A stretch of DNA of 37,862 nucleotides, from positions 1 to 37,862 of the forward strand of contig CAVYPM010000024.1 of the NCBI GenBank assembly GCA_963770375.1. Direction: 5' to 3'. Shown here in pieces: positions 1 to 7,395 of this stretch (positions are counted from its first letter, which is position 1; each line of letters opens with the position of its first letter). This stretch comes from DASVBE01 sp963770375. GTDB taxonomy: Bacteria > Actinomycetota > Actinomycetes > Streptosporangiales > Streptosporangiaceae. A model generated the notes under the pieces. That model did no database searches, was not told the origin of the DNA, and was given only the letters and a program-made list of their open reading frames with translations. Both the position numbers and the translations under genes were made by a program.

Positions 1-424
1 ATGCGTGGCCTGAGCCAGGGACGGGGTCTGAAGAACAGGACTGCGGTGTTCGCTGGCTCAGTGCATGAATATGCGCAGCCAGGCAAAGCCATTCGGCGGA
101 GCAACGCACTACTTTCGGCAGATCCGCGCGTTGCCGCCCCGTCATGTGATCGGCAGGCTTCTAGACCTGTCGCACCTCAGCTGACGGCCATGTGTCGCGG
201 ATCTGCCGGCAGATCACAGGCCTCGTTGCAATATGACTGCATTGCCCGGCGCGGCTTCGTTGCAGTGTCACTGCATCCGCGGGCCGGTTCGTTGCAGTGT
301 CACTGCATCCGCCTGGGCGGAGTGGCTCGCAGGGGATGGAGCGTAATCCTCACTGGGCGACGAACTGGTGGATGGCGGCCCTGGGGGCGCTGACCGGCGG
401 GGCCGGGCGGGGCATGATGGCTTC
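1..424. other. Non-coding leader region upstream of codA
   Basis: I see no supported gene here; the open frames have no recognisable protein. An inverted repeat CTGAGCCAG (10-18) / CTGGCTCAG (53-61) could form a hairpin, perhaps the end of an upstream gene. A 16-bp palindrome GATCTGCCGGCAGATC lies at 200-215. Three operator-like palindromes follow (listed separately), then the octamer CGTAATCC at 342-349, which recurs in other intergenic regions of the window. Confidence 0.6.
222..312. promoter_or_regulatory. Three-copy palindromic operator array upstream of codA
   Basis: The perfect palindrome TGCAGTGTCACTGCA occurs at 261-275 and 293-307, each inside an identical 25-bp direct repeat (256-280 and 288-312). 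A diverged copy, TGCAATATGACTGCA (227-241), matches at 12 of 15 positions. Starts are 34 and 32 bp apart, about three helical turns, so dimers would sit on the same DNA face. This is the layout of a cooperative repressor or activator site. No regulator gene lies nearby, so the binding protein is unknown. Confidence 0.7.
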
Positions 425-1702
425 ATGATCGATCTGCTGCTGCGCAACGCCCGGGTCGCGGGCCAGGACACGCTTTCCGACCTTGGCGTCACCGGCGGCC
501 GGCTGGTGACCGGCGACGCGGCGACCGCGGGCGGCCCGGCCGGGGAGGTCATCGACCTGGGCGGGCGGCTGGTCACGCCGCCGCTGGTCGAGCCGCACAT
601 CCACCTGGACGCGGTGCTCACCGTCGGGCAGCCGCGGCCGAACGTGTCCGGGTCGCTGTTCGAGGGCATCGCGGTGTGGGCGGAGCGGGTCGCGCAGCTG
701 TCGTACGAGGACGTACAGGCCCGGGTGCGGCAGATCCTGCGCTGGCAGCTGGCCTGCGGGGTGCAGTACGTGCGCAGCCACGTGGACGTCTGCGACCCGG
801 AACTGCGCGCGCTGCGGGCCCTGGCCGACCTGCGCGAGGAGGTCCGCGGCCTGATCGACCTGCAGCTGGTGGCGTTCCCGCAGCAGGGGATCCTGGCCTT
901 CGACGGCGGGCAGGACCTGATGCGCCGCGCGGTGGAACTCGGCGCGGACGTGATCGGCGGCATCCCGCACTACGAGCTGACCCGCGAGGACGGGGTGGAG
1001 TCGGTCCGGTTCGCGATGGCGCTGGCCGACGAGCACGGGCTGCAGGTCGACATCCACTGCGACGAGACCGACGACGAGCATTCGCGGTTTGTCGAGGTGA
1101 TGGTGGCCGAGACGATCCGGCGCGGGATGTCCGGCCGGGTCACGGCCAGCCACACCACGGCCATGCACTCCTACAACAACGCCTACGCTTACCGGCTCAT
1201 CAATAACATCGCCCGGGCCGGCCTGCACATGGTGACGAACCCGCTGGACAACGCCGTGCTGCAGGGCCGGTTCGACACCGGGCCGATCCGCCGCGGGCAC
1301 ACCCGGGTCAAGCAGCTGCAGGAAGCGGGCGTGAACGTGTGCATCGGGCACGACTCGGTGATGGACCCGTGGTACCCGCTCGGCTACGGCGACCCGCTGC
1401 AGGCCGCGTTCGTGCTCGTGCACCTCGGGCAGATGTCCGGGGACGCCGAGCTGCGGCGGCTGATCGAGATGATCACCGTCAACCCGGCGGCGGCGCTGGG
1501 CCTGGAGGGCTACGGCCTGCGCGACGGCGGGCCCGCGGACCTGGTCGTGTTCGACGCGACGTCGGAGGCGGACGCGCTGCGCCTGGTCGCGCCGCGGACC
1601 CTGGTGCTGCGCGGCGGCAAGGTGGTGGCCCGCGCGACGCCGGCCCAGCACACGGTGGTGTGGGCCGGCGCCGAGGAGCCGGTGACCTTTACCCGGTCGT
1701 AG
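425..1702 (+). CDS. codA: Cytosine deaminase
   Basis: Amidohydrolase that deaminates cytosine to uracil and ammonia in cytosolic pyrimidine salvage. The 425-aa protein matches E. coli CodA in length and motifs with a constant offset of three residues: metal ligands H58 and H60 (PHIH), H211 (DIHCDET), catalytic E214 and H243 (SHTTAMHSYNNAY), and metal ligand D310 (GHDSVMDPWYPLG). The NPLDN..LQGRFDT segment is also CodA-like. The ATG at 425 is chosen because CodA-like sequence begins there; a GGGCGGGG run lies upstream. Residue 311 is Ser where E. coli has Asp314, a position known to affect substrate choice. The 3' end overlaps the convergent permease gene by 14 bp. Related pyrimidine or triazine deaminase activity cannot be excluded. 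Confidence 0.92.
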   Translation: MIDLLLRNARVAGQDTLSDLGVTGGRLVTGDAATAGGPAGEVIDLGGRLVTPPLVEPHIHLDAVLTVGQPRPNVSGSLFEGIAVWAERVAQLSYEDVQARVRQILRWQLACGVQYVRSHVDVCDPELRALRALADLREEVRGLIDLQLVAFPQQGILAFDGGQDLMRRAVELGADVIGGIPHYELTREDGVESVRFAMALADEHGLQVDIHCDETDDEHSRFVEVMVAETIRRGMSGRVTASHTTAMHSYNNAYAYRLINNIARAGLHMVTNPLDNAVLQGRFDTGPIRRGHTRVKQLQEAGVNVCIGHDSVMDPWYPLGYGDPLQAAFVLVHLGQMSGDAELRRLIEMITVNPAAALGLEGYGLRDGGPADLVVFDATSEADALRLVAPRTLVLRGGKVVARATPAQHTVVWAGAEEPVTFTRS

Positions 1703-3148
1703 AGCCGGCCGTCGTGTCCGGGATGAGCATCCGTTCCTCCTTCGTGCTGTCCTTCTGGAAGCGGAAGAAGATCACGTAGAGGGCGGCCGCGAGCACGAAC
1801 CCGACCTCGAACGCGATGTCGCCGAACGCCGGGTAGTGCTTGGGCACCAGGCCGACGTACTTCACCTGGTTGGCGAAGAAGTAGATGGACACCACGATCG
1901 CGATGGCCATCGCGGCGAACCCGCCCCACGGGATTGTGCTTGCGGTCGAACAGGAACCCGTCGACCCGCTTGCCGCGGCGCAGCCACTGGTCGGCGAAGA
2001 ACACACCCAGCCACGGGCCGATCCAGTACGCGATGATCAGCAGGAAGTCGTTGTACTTGGTGCCGGCGTCGTGCAGGCCGGACAGGGCCAGGAAGAAGCC
2101 GGCCACGCCGAACACCACCGCCACGATGGCCCGGCGCATCGACGCGTGGATCCTGATACCCATGGCCAGGAACGACATCGAGCCGGAGTAGATGTTCAGC
2201 GCGTTCGCGCAGACCGCGCCGAGCGCGATGGCCAGCAGCGTGATGTCGGCCAGCCACGGGGTCAGGTGGCTGGTGAAACCGGCCGTCGGGTTGTCGGCGT
2301 ACTTGCCGACGTCGGTGATCGTGGCCGCGGCCGCGCCGACGATCTCCAGCGCGATGCAGGACAGGAACACGCCGGCCGCCGCCCACAGCCCGGTGGCCCG
2401 GCGGTTGGTGTCCGGCGGCAGGTAGCGGGTGTAGTCGCTGGCGTACGGGTTCCAGCCGGCGGCGTAGCCGAACGCCGCGCCGAACGTGATCAGCCAGCCG
2501 CCCGGCACGCCGGCCACGTGGGCACCCGGATGGGCCTTGGACACGATCACCACCGAGGCGATCGCGAAGATGACCACCAGGAAAGGGAACGACCAGCGCT
2601 CGAAGGTGTGCACCAGGTTGTGGCCGAAGAACGCGACGCCGAGCTCGGCGATCACGATGATCAGCAGGCACAGCTTGGTGTTCCAGCCGAGCAGGGCGTT
2701 GAGGGCGAACGCGCCGCTGACGCTGTTGACGGCGAACCAGCCGACGCCGGCGACCAGGGCGTTGATCCCGGCCGGGCAGGATGTTGCCGAGGAAGCCGAA
2801 GCCGATCCGGGACAGCACCATCTGCGGCACGCCGAACAGCGGCCCGCGGGCGGCGAGGAAGCCCATGGACAGCGAGCCGAGCGCGGAGCCGAGCACGATC
2901 GCCAGCGTGGCCATCCAGAACGACTGGCCGAAGAACCAGACGCCGATGATGCCGACGAAGATCGTGGCGAACTCCATGTTCGGCGACACCCAGGTCCAGA
3001 ACTGCTGGAGCGGCTTGCCGTGGCGCTCGCTCAGCGGGATGAACTCGGCGCCGCCCGGCTCGACAGCGGCGACCTTCGAGCCGTAGTGGCCTTCGCGTAC
3101 CTCGGCCTCGATGAGTGCGGCATTCGCCGCATCGCTGGTTCTGGCCAT
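1689..3148 (-). CDS. NCS1-family purine/cytosine permease, two frameshifts
   Basis: Nucleobase:cation symporter-1 (CodB/purine-cytosine permease type), a 12-helix membrane importer of cytosine, purines or related compounds. After correction the protein is about 485 aa. The N-terminus (EGHYGSKVAAVEPGG, LSERHGKP) and the motif GWNPYASDYTRYLPP are typical of actinobacterial members. Two one-base insertions break the frame. Near 2771-2776 CCCGGCCGGG should be CCCGCCGGG, restoring LPAGINALVAG. Near 1930 AATCCCGTGG should be AATCCGTGG, restoring HNPWGGFAAM. The ATG at 3148 has GAGGGG ten bases upstream. pncA lies 109 bp upstream on the same strand and codA converges on it, so cytosine or nicotinamide/nicotinate uptake is the likely role. 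Substrate is inferred from context. Confidence 0.85.
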
Positions 3149-3257
3149 CTGCTGTGCACCCCTCATTCACACGCCCGACCGGGGGATACGAACTTGACTT
3201 AGTGTGGCGCACAAATGTTTCGAAACCACCTCATCGTGGCGCGAGATTTTTCGCCGG

Positions 3258-3824
3258 TTACCGTGGGTTTCCGGACAGTTCCACCCCGGCGTCCACCAGG
3301 GCCTTCAGGGCCGTATCGGTGCTGGCCGGAGCCACGCCGGCGGTGAGGCCCAGGAGCACCCTGGTGGTGAAGCCGGCCGCGGCCGCGTCGGCGGCGGTGG
3401 CGCGCACGCAGTAGTCGGTGGCGAGGCCGGCGACGTCGACCGCGCGGACGCCGCGTTCCCTGAGCCAGGCCGCCAGATCGCTGCCGTCGGGAGCGGCGCC
3501 CTCGAAGCCGCTGTACGCCGCGGCGTACGCGCCCTTGCGGAAGATCTCCTGGATCACGGTGGTGTCCAGGCCGGGGTGGAAGTCCGCGCCGGGTGTGCCG
3601 GCCACGCAGTGCGGCGGCCACGACCGGTCGTAGTCCGGCTGCTCGGCGAAATGGCTGCCCGGCTGCACGTGGTAATCCTGTGTTGCCACTATGCAGTCGT
3701 AGCCGTGGCCGGGGCGGGCCAGGGTGCCGGTAATGGCGCGGGCCACCGCGGCACCCCCGGTGACGGCCAGTGAGCCGCCCTCGCAGAAATCGTTCTGCAC
3801 GTCCACGATCACCAGCGCGCGCAT
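3258..3824 (-). CDS. pncA: Nicotinamidase (isochorismatase-fold)
   Basis: Hydrolyses nicotinamide to nicotinate and ammonia in NAD salvage; cytosolic. The 188-aa protein has the complete family signature: D8 in IVDVQNDFC, K97 in FRKGAY and nucleophile C139 in ATDYCVRAT form the catalytic triad. D50, H52 and H58 (TQDYHVQPGSHF) with H72 are the expected metal ligands. The GAYAAAYSGFEG and SWPPHCVAGTPGA segments are typical of actinobacterial nicotinamidases, the enzymes that activate pyrazinamide in mycobacteria. Start is the ATG at 3824. It lies between an unknown gene (47 bp upstream) and an NCS1 permease (109 bp downstream), all on the minus strand and plausibly co-transcribed. Confidence 0.9.
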   Translation of the reverse strand: MRALVIVDVQNDFCEGGSLAVTGGAAVARAITGTLARPGHGYDCIVATQDYHVQPGSHFAEQPDYDRSWPPHCVAGTPGADFHPGLDTTVIQEIFRKGAYAAAYSGFEGAAPDGSDLAAWLRERGVRAVDVAGLATDYCVRATAADAAAAGFTTRVLLGLTAGVAPASTDTALKALVDAGVELSGNPR

Positions 3825-3871
3825 GGTCTGTGTCCTCGTTCTGGCCGCAGGGGGGTTTGGTGCGGTGCGGG

Positions 3872-4282
3872 CTAGGGGCCGATGACCTCGCCCTTGAGGC
3901 TGAGCGGGAGGAGGGCGGTGACGGTCTGGGCGGGGGGCAGCAGGGCGGCGTAGAAGGACAGGCCGAGGGGTCCGTCGTGGCCGACCGGGGTCAGCACGCG
4001 GACCTCGCCGGAGCCGAGTTCCAGGCGCATCCAGAAGACGACCGAGATGGTCCGGGCCAGCACGCGGAGCAGGCCGCCGTCGGCCTGGCCGATGTAGGTG
4101 GTGACGATGGCGCCGTCGGGCAGCTTCGGGCCGCCCATGCCGCCCTCGTCGTAGCGGCCGTCCGGGTGCACGGTCCGCAGGAACGTGTAGTAGTCCTCGT
4201 CGGTGCCGCCGGCCCGGACTTCCCAGCGCTCGCCGGTCGGCAGCGCGCCCTGCGCGACGACGGTCAGCTCGGGCATCGTCAT
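3872..4282 (-). CDS. Conserved hypothetical protein upstream of pncA
   Basis: 136-aa soluble protein I cannot assign to a family. It is predicted from coding-like base use and a good site AGAAGGGA placed eight bases before the ATG at 4282; an upstream in-frame ATG (4312) is less likely. The sequence is rich in Gly and Leu and reads like a small beta-rich domain (GERWEVRAGGTDEDYYTFLR; later VVFWMRLELGSGEVRVLTP). It has no signal peptide or membrane segment. It shares strand with pncA (47-bp gap) and is divergent from the nitrilase-fold gene, with 65 bp between starts. Confidence 0.7.
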   Translation of the reverse strand: MTMPELTVVAQGALPTGERWEVRAGGTDEDYYTFLRTVHPDGRYDEGGMGGPKLPDGAIVTTYIGQADGGLLRVLARTISVVFWMRLELGSGEVRVLTPVGHDGPLGLSFYAALLPPAQTVTALLPLSLKGEVIGP

Positions 4283-4347
4283 CGGGTTGGTCCCTTCTGC
4301 CGGGCTTATCATCGCTCGCCGGGCCGGGCGCGTGCTCCACTGGGTGG

Positions 4348-5112
4348 GTGCGTTGCCTGCTCGCCGCGATCCGCTGCCCGAAGAGTGAGCTGTACGGAAA
4401 TCTCGGCGTGCACCTGCGTGTGCTCGGCGAGGCCCGGGCGGCGGGCTGTGACCTGGCGCTGTTCCCCGAGATGTCGCTGACCGGGTCGGTCGACCCGGCG
4501 GTGCACCCGGGGCGGCTGATCTCGCTGGAGCATGATGCGGTGCGCCGGCTGGCGGCGGCGACGGGGGAGGCGGGGGTCGCGGCCTGCTTCGGCATCGCGG
4601 AACGGGGTGCGGGCGGAGAGCCGCACATCACCCAGGTCGTCGCGTCCGGCGGCGGGATCGTGGGGGTGCAGCGCAAACGGCACCTGGGCGAGGGCGAGGA
4701 AGCGTTCACCCCGGCCCCGCGGGGCGCCTGTGTCGTCGGGGTGGCGGGGAGCGCGGTCGGGGTGGCGATCTGCGCCGAGGCCGGGTACGACGAGCCGTTT
4801 GATGACGCCGCGGCGGGCGGGGCGGGCGTGATGCTGTTCCCGGCTGCGCCGGGTCTTTACGGCCCGCGGCGGACGGACGAGTTGTCCTGGCGGCGCGGGT
4901 TCGCCTGGTGGGAAGAGTCGAGCCTGGGCGACGCCGCCCGGCACGCCCGGCGACGTCGCCTGTGGGTCGCGCAAGCCGGCCAGGCCGGGGCGACCGAGGA
5001 CGAGGACTTTCCCGGCCTGGCCGCCCTGACCAGCCCGGACGGCAAGGTCACCGCCCGTCTCCCGGACTGGCGCCCCGGCACGCTCGTCGTCAGCGTCCCC
5101 GCCAGCCCATGA
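4348..5112 (+). CDS. Carbon-nitrogen hydrolase (nitrilase superfamily)
   Basis: Amidase/nitrilase-fold cytosolic enzyme cleaving a C-N bond, exact substrate unknown. The 254-aa protein carries the Glu-Lys-Cys triad: E41 in LALFPEMSLTG, K110 in QRKRHLG and C142 in AICAEAGYDEPF. Length is normal for a single-domain member. The start is the GTG at 4348, giving the canonical N-terminus MRCLLAAIRC; no strong ribosome site is visible. It is divergent from the pncA group. Proximity to cytosine deaminase and nicotinamidase suggests N-containing compound breakdown (for example beta-ureidopropionase-like), but this is inference; the protein is shorter than typical beta-ureidopropionases. Confidence 0.82.
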   Translation: MRCLLAAIRCPKSELYGNLGVHLRVLGEARAAGCDLALFPEMSLTGSVDPAVHPGRLISLEHDAVRRLAAATGEAGVAACFGIAERGAGGEPHITQVVASGGGIVGVQRKRHLGEGEEAFTPAPRGACVVGVAGSAVGVAICAEAGYDEPFDDAAAGGAGVMLFPAAPGLYGPRRTDELSWRRGFAWWEESSLGDAARHARRRRLWVAQAGQAGATEDEDFPGLAALTSPDGKVTARLPDWRPGTLVVSVPASP

Positions 5113-5140
5113 TCACGCCTGGCGGCAGCCGCCGGCTCAG

Positions 5141-5154
5141 CCCCCGCCTGGGGG
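5141..5154. terminator. Short hairpin after the nitrilase gene
   Basis: CCCCC (5141-5145), loop GCCT, GGGGG (5150-5154), followed by TTAACGG. It lies between the convergent nitrilase-fold gene and the AraC remnant. The stem is only five G-C pairs with no T tract, so this is a weak candidate. Confidence 0.35.
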
Positions 5155-5165
5155 TTAACGGCCGG

Positions 5166-5348
5166 CTAGTTCCGGTGGATGGTGTGGCTGGGCAGGACTC
5201 CGTAGGCCTGGCGGTACAGCACGGCGAACCGGCTGGGGCTGTGGAAGCCCCACCGGTAGGCGACGCCAGCGACGGTCCGTCTGGCCGGGTCGGCGGCCAG
5301 GAGATCCTGGCGGGCTCCGCGTCGGTGGTCTCGAATACCTCCCCCCAT
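5166..5348 (-). pseudogene. AraC-family C-terminal HTH remnant
   Basis: The 60-codon frame ends in a recognisable second helix-turn-helix of an AraC/XylS regulator: TVAGVAYRWGFHSPSRFAVL followed by a YRQAYGVLPS tail. Full AraC proteins are about 250-320 aa, and neither the ligand-binding domain nor the first HTH helices can be found upstream, so most of the gene is missing. The ATG at 5348 has AAAGG six bases upstream, so a short peptide could be made, but a lone half-HTH is unlikely to act as a normal regulator. It is probably a decayed copy. Confidence 0.6.
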
Positions 5349-5380
5349 GACGGGCCTTTCAGATGTGCGGACATGACCCG

Positions 5381-5839
5381 TCAGGAAAGCCGCGGCGCAT
5401 ACTGCGGCTGTCTCATCAGGATCAGGAAGAACTCATCGATCTGCTTGATCGCGTCGGCGAACTTGGCGGCGTCGATCGGCTTGATGACGTAGGCGTTGGC
5501 GTGCAGTTCGTAGCTGCGCACGATGTCGGCCTCGGCCTGCGAGGTGGTAAGCACCACCACCGGGATAGCGCGCAGGTCATCGTCGGCCTTGAGCTCGGCA
5601 AGCACCTCCAGGCCGCCGCGTCGGGGCAGATTGAGGTCGAGCAGGATCAGCGCGGGCCGCGGCACGCCGGCGAACTCACCGGCGCGGTGCAGGAAGCTCA
5701 GCGCCTCCTCGCCGTCGCTGGCCACATGCAGGTTCAGGCCCAGGTGGCAGTCGTCGAAACTGTCCCTGGTCAGCAGCACGTCCCCCGGGTCGTCCTCGAC
5801 CAGCAGAACGTCAGCAACGCCCAGAACGGGAGTGGTCAT
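5381..5839 (-). CDS. Single-domain response regulator (Rcp1-like)
   Basis: Receiver-only response regulator of 152 aa with no output domain. The acidic pocket is E15-D16-D17 (LLVEDDPGD), the phosphoacceptor is D68 (ILLDLNLP), the switch residues are T98/T99 (VVLTTS) and the conserved lysine is K120 (YVIKPID). The long insert (HRAGEFAGVPRP) and the AYVIKPID ending resemble receivers partnered with phytochrome-type histidine kinases (Rcp1 group). No kinase is present in the window, so its partner is encoded elsewhere. The gene is divergent from a small HTH regulator across a 218-bp AT-richer region. Confidence 0.88.
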   Translation of the reverse strand: MTTPVLGVADVLLVEDDPGDVLLTRDSFDDCHLGLNLHVASDGEEALSFLHRAGEFAGVPRPALILLDLNLPRRGGLEVLAELKADDDLRAIPVVVLTTSQAEADIVRSYELHANAYVIKPIDAAKFADAIKQIDEFFLILMRQPQYAPRLS

Positions 5840-5959
5840 CGGCGGCCTCCCAGCAGCTCTGCGCCGGCGGGCGACCCTGCGGCGAGCAGTGTGCGGGGCC
5901 GGTCAGCCGTGATCCGATCAGGCCCCATCAGGATCAGCCCGGCAGCGGAGACCTGTCAA

Positions 5960-6057
5960 TAGAAACATGAGATATATTTCGCATGATTTCTCTCACGAGA
6001 GATATCACATGAGCAGCTTCTCGCGTGGAAGCTCTCGTGAGGATATGCTCAGTGGTC
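5960..6057. promoter_or_regulatory. AT-rich promoter with inverted repeat CTCACGAGAG/CTCTCGTGAG
   Basis: This stretch is clearly AT-richer than its surroundings (ATGAGATATATTTCGCATG). It contains CTCACGAGAG at 5992-6001 and its exact reverse complement CTCTCGTGAG at 6032-6041, centres 40 bp apart, with GATATC and GGATAT flanking the arms. The second arm ends 16 bp before the regulator ATG at 6058. A binding site for the adjacent winged-helix protein (autoregulation) is the simple reading, which is inference. Confidence 0.5.
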
Positions 6058-6399
6058 ATGACTTTCCGGGAGGAGAGCGGCGGCAGCTGGAGCCTGCTGA
6101 CCGGCCACGGGCATGTCCTGGTGGAGATCGCCCGCGACCCCACCGCCCGGATCCGTGACATCGCCGCCGTCGTCGGCCTCACCGAACGCACCGTCCAGGT
6201 CATCGTGGCCGACCTCGAAGCAGCCGGCTACCTCACCCGGAGCCGCACCGGCCGCCGCACCCGCTACAGCGTCAACCGCGGCAACCTGTTCCGCCACAGC
6301 GCCCAGGAAGGCCTCCGGATCGGCCCCTTCCTTGACCTGCTCACCGCCGCCGCCCCCGACGACGGGCACGACCGGGCACCAGCCGCAGTCAGCGACTGA
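6058..6399 (+). CDS. Small winged-helix (MarR/ArsR-like) transcriptional regulator
   Basis: 113-aa DNA-binding protein. After a short N-terminus (SWSLLTGHGHVLVEIARDP) comes a winged-helix core: IRDIAAVVGLTERTVQVIVA is the HTH with its recognition helix, then DLEAAGYLTRSRTGRRTRY gives the wing. A C-terminal helix (FLDLLTAAA) may dimerise. This short HTH family is common in actinomycetes. The ATG at 6058 is preferred over the in-frame GTG at 6025 because the core begins there. An inverted repeat sits just upstream, consistent with autoregulation. The target genes are unknown. Confidence 0.8.
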   Translation: MTFREESGGSWSLLTGHGHVLVEIARDPTARIRDIAAVVGLTERTVQVIVADLEAAGYLTRSRTGRRTRYSVNRGNLFRHSAQEGLRIGPFLDLLTAAAPDDGHDRAPAAVSD

Positions 6400-6429
6400 C
6401 GCGGCGGCCCCGGCCACGCCGGCCGCCGT

Positions 6430-6504
6430 GATCATGATGAGCCTGCTTCATGATCCGCCAGGCTTTGCGGTGCTGGGACACCGCAAAGCCTGGCGGATCA
6501 TGAA
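6430..6504. repeat. Perfect 26-bp inverted repeat with competing upstream arm
   Basis: Arms at 6447-6472 and 6479-6504 are exact reverse complements (26 bp) around the 6-base loop CTGGGA. The left arm begins TTCATGATCCGCCAGG and the right arm ends CCTGGCGGATCATGAA. Just upstream, GATCATGA (6430-6437) can pair instead with TCATGATC (6448-6455) inside the left arm, so two mutually exclusive hairpins are possible. No T tract follows. Candidates are a terminator, a structured RNA or a palindromic intergenic element. Confidence 0.75.
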
Positions 6505-7233
6505 ACGCGCCCGCATTGGCCGGGCTGGGCCTGGCCAGCCGGCGGCCGGCTCAGCCGTTGCCGGGAACGGCTCAGCCGATACGCATTGCCTGACCATGAC
6601 CAATGCAAAACCGGTGCATTACCTGAGGCGCAGGGCCGGCCGCCTTTGCCCGCCTTCAGCCGGCGTGTGCCTGGTGCCGTCGCACGTCATCACGGCCCGC
6701 CGGCCGGCCGCGGTGACCGGCCCTGATAACCGTCGCTGTGCTGCCGTTATCCAGGCGTGATCGGCAGACCGGGCCTTCGGCAGGGACTCAGGCCGGCCCC
6801 GGCCGCCGAATCGGCCGCCCTCTGCCGCTGATCCTTGATAATGGATTACGGTTTGCGAGGCGTCTATCCCGCAGCGCTTTGCCGGTGCTCAATACCGTAA
6901 TCCCTGGGCATCGCGCACGGCCGCCAGCCCCAGCGCAGGAAGCCCGGCCCCGGAGGCCATTCCCTGCTTACCCAGCATCTCACCCGATATCCCGGATCCG
7001 CGCGTAATTCATGTCTTCCTTACCGGGCATGCCTGGCGGGCCCGGTGACCGGCACGACGCCGGGCCAGCGGTGCCCGCGGCACCGCGCCGGGCCTGCTGC
7101 CCGGTGCCGGGACGGGCGCACCGCGAACCCGTCCAGGCCCGGATGGGCCGCCGCGGCGGGCCGGGCCGGCCGCCGGGACGGCGACCGGCTCACGGGTGAG
7201 CATGCGGTCAGAACGCACGTCAGGGAGGTGATC

Positions 7234-7395
7234 TTGCGCGTATACAGCGGCCGGCGGGCGCGGGGCGGCCCTCTCGTGGCCCGTCTGGGAACCCGTCTGG
7301 CCCGGGCGCACCGGCCCGCACGGGGGGTCTGGCCGGGCCCCGGTTCGGCCCGCCGGGAGAGCCCGGCGCGCGGCGCGGATAACCGTAACCCTTGA
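7234..7395 (+). CDS. Possible small Arg-rich ORF (53 aa)
   Basis: A TTG codon at 7234 follows AGGGAGGTGATC, which contains GGAGGTGATC, a ten-base match to the 16S anti-Shine-Dalgarno region, at five-base spacing. The frame runs 53 codons (begins MRVYSGRRARGGPLVARLG if TTG initiates) to TGA at 7393-7395. Composition is dominated by Arg, Gly, Pro and Ala, and there is no domain. The ribosome site is the only real support, and chance is possible. Confidence 0.22.
   Translation: MRVYSGRRARGGPLVARLGTRLARAHRPARGVWPGPGSARRESPARGADNRNP

Noticed and set aside
222..312. Possible small CRISPR array in the codA upstream repeats
   Set aside because: Spacers would be only 7-9 bp between repeats, the unit is a perfect palindrome and there are no cas genes; regulatory sites explain it better.
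1689..3148. Programmed ribosomal frameshifting in the permease and other broken genes
   Set aside because: Breaks occur in unrelated genes, without shared slippery heptamers, and several lie within essential domains; single-base read error is simpler.
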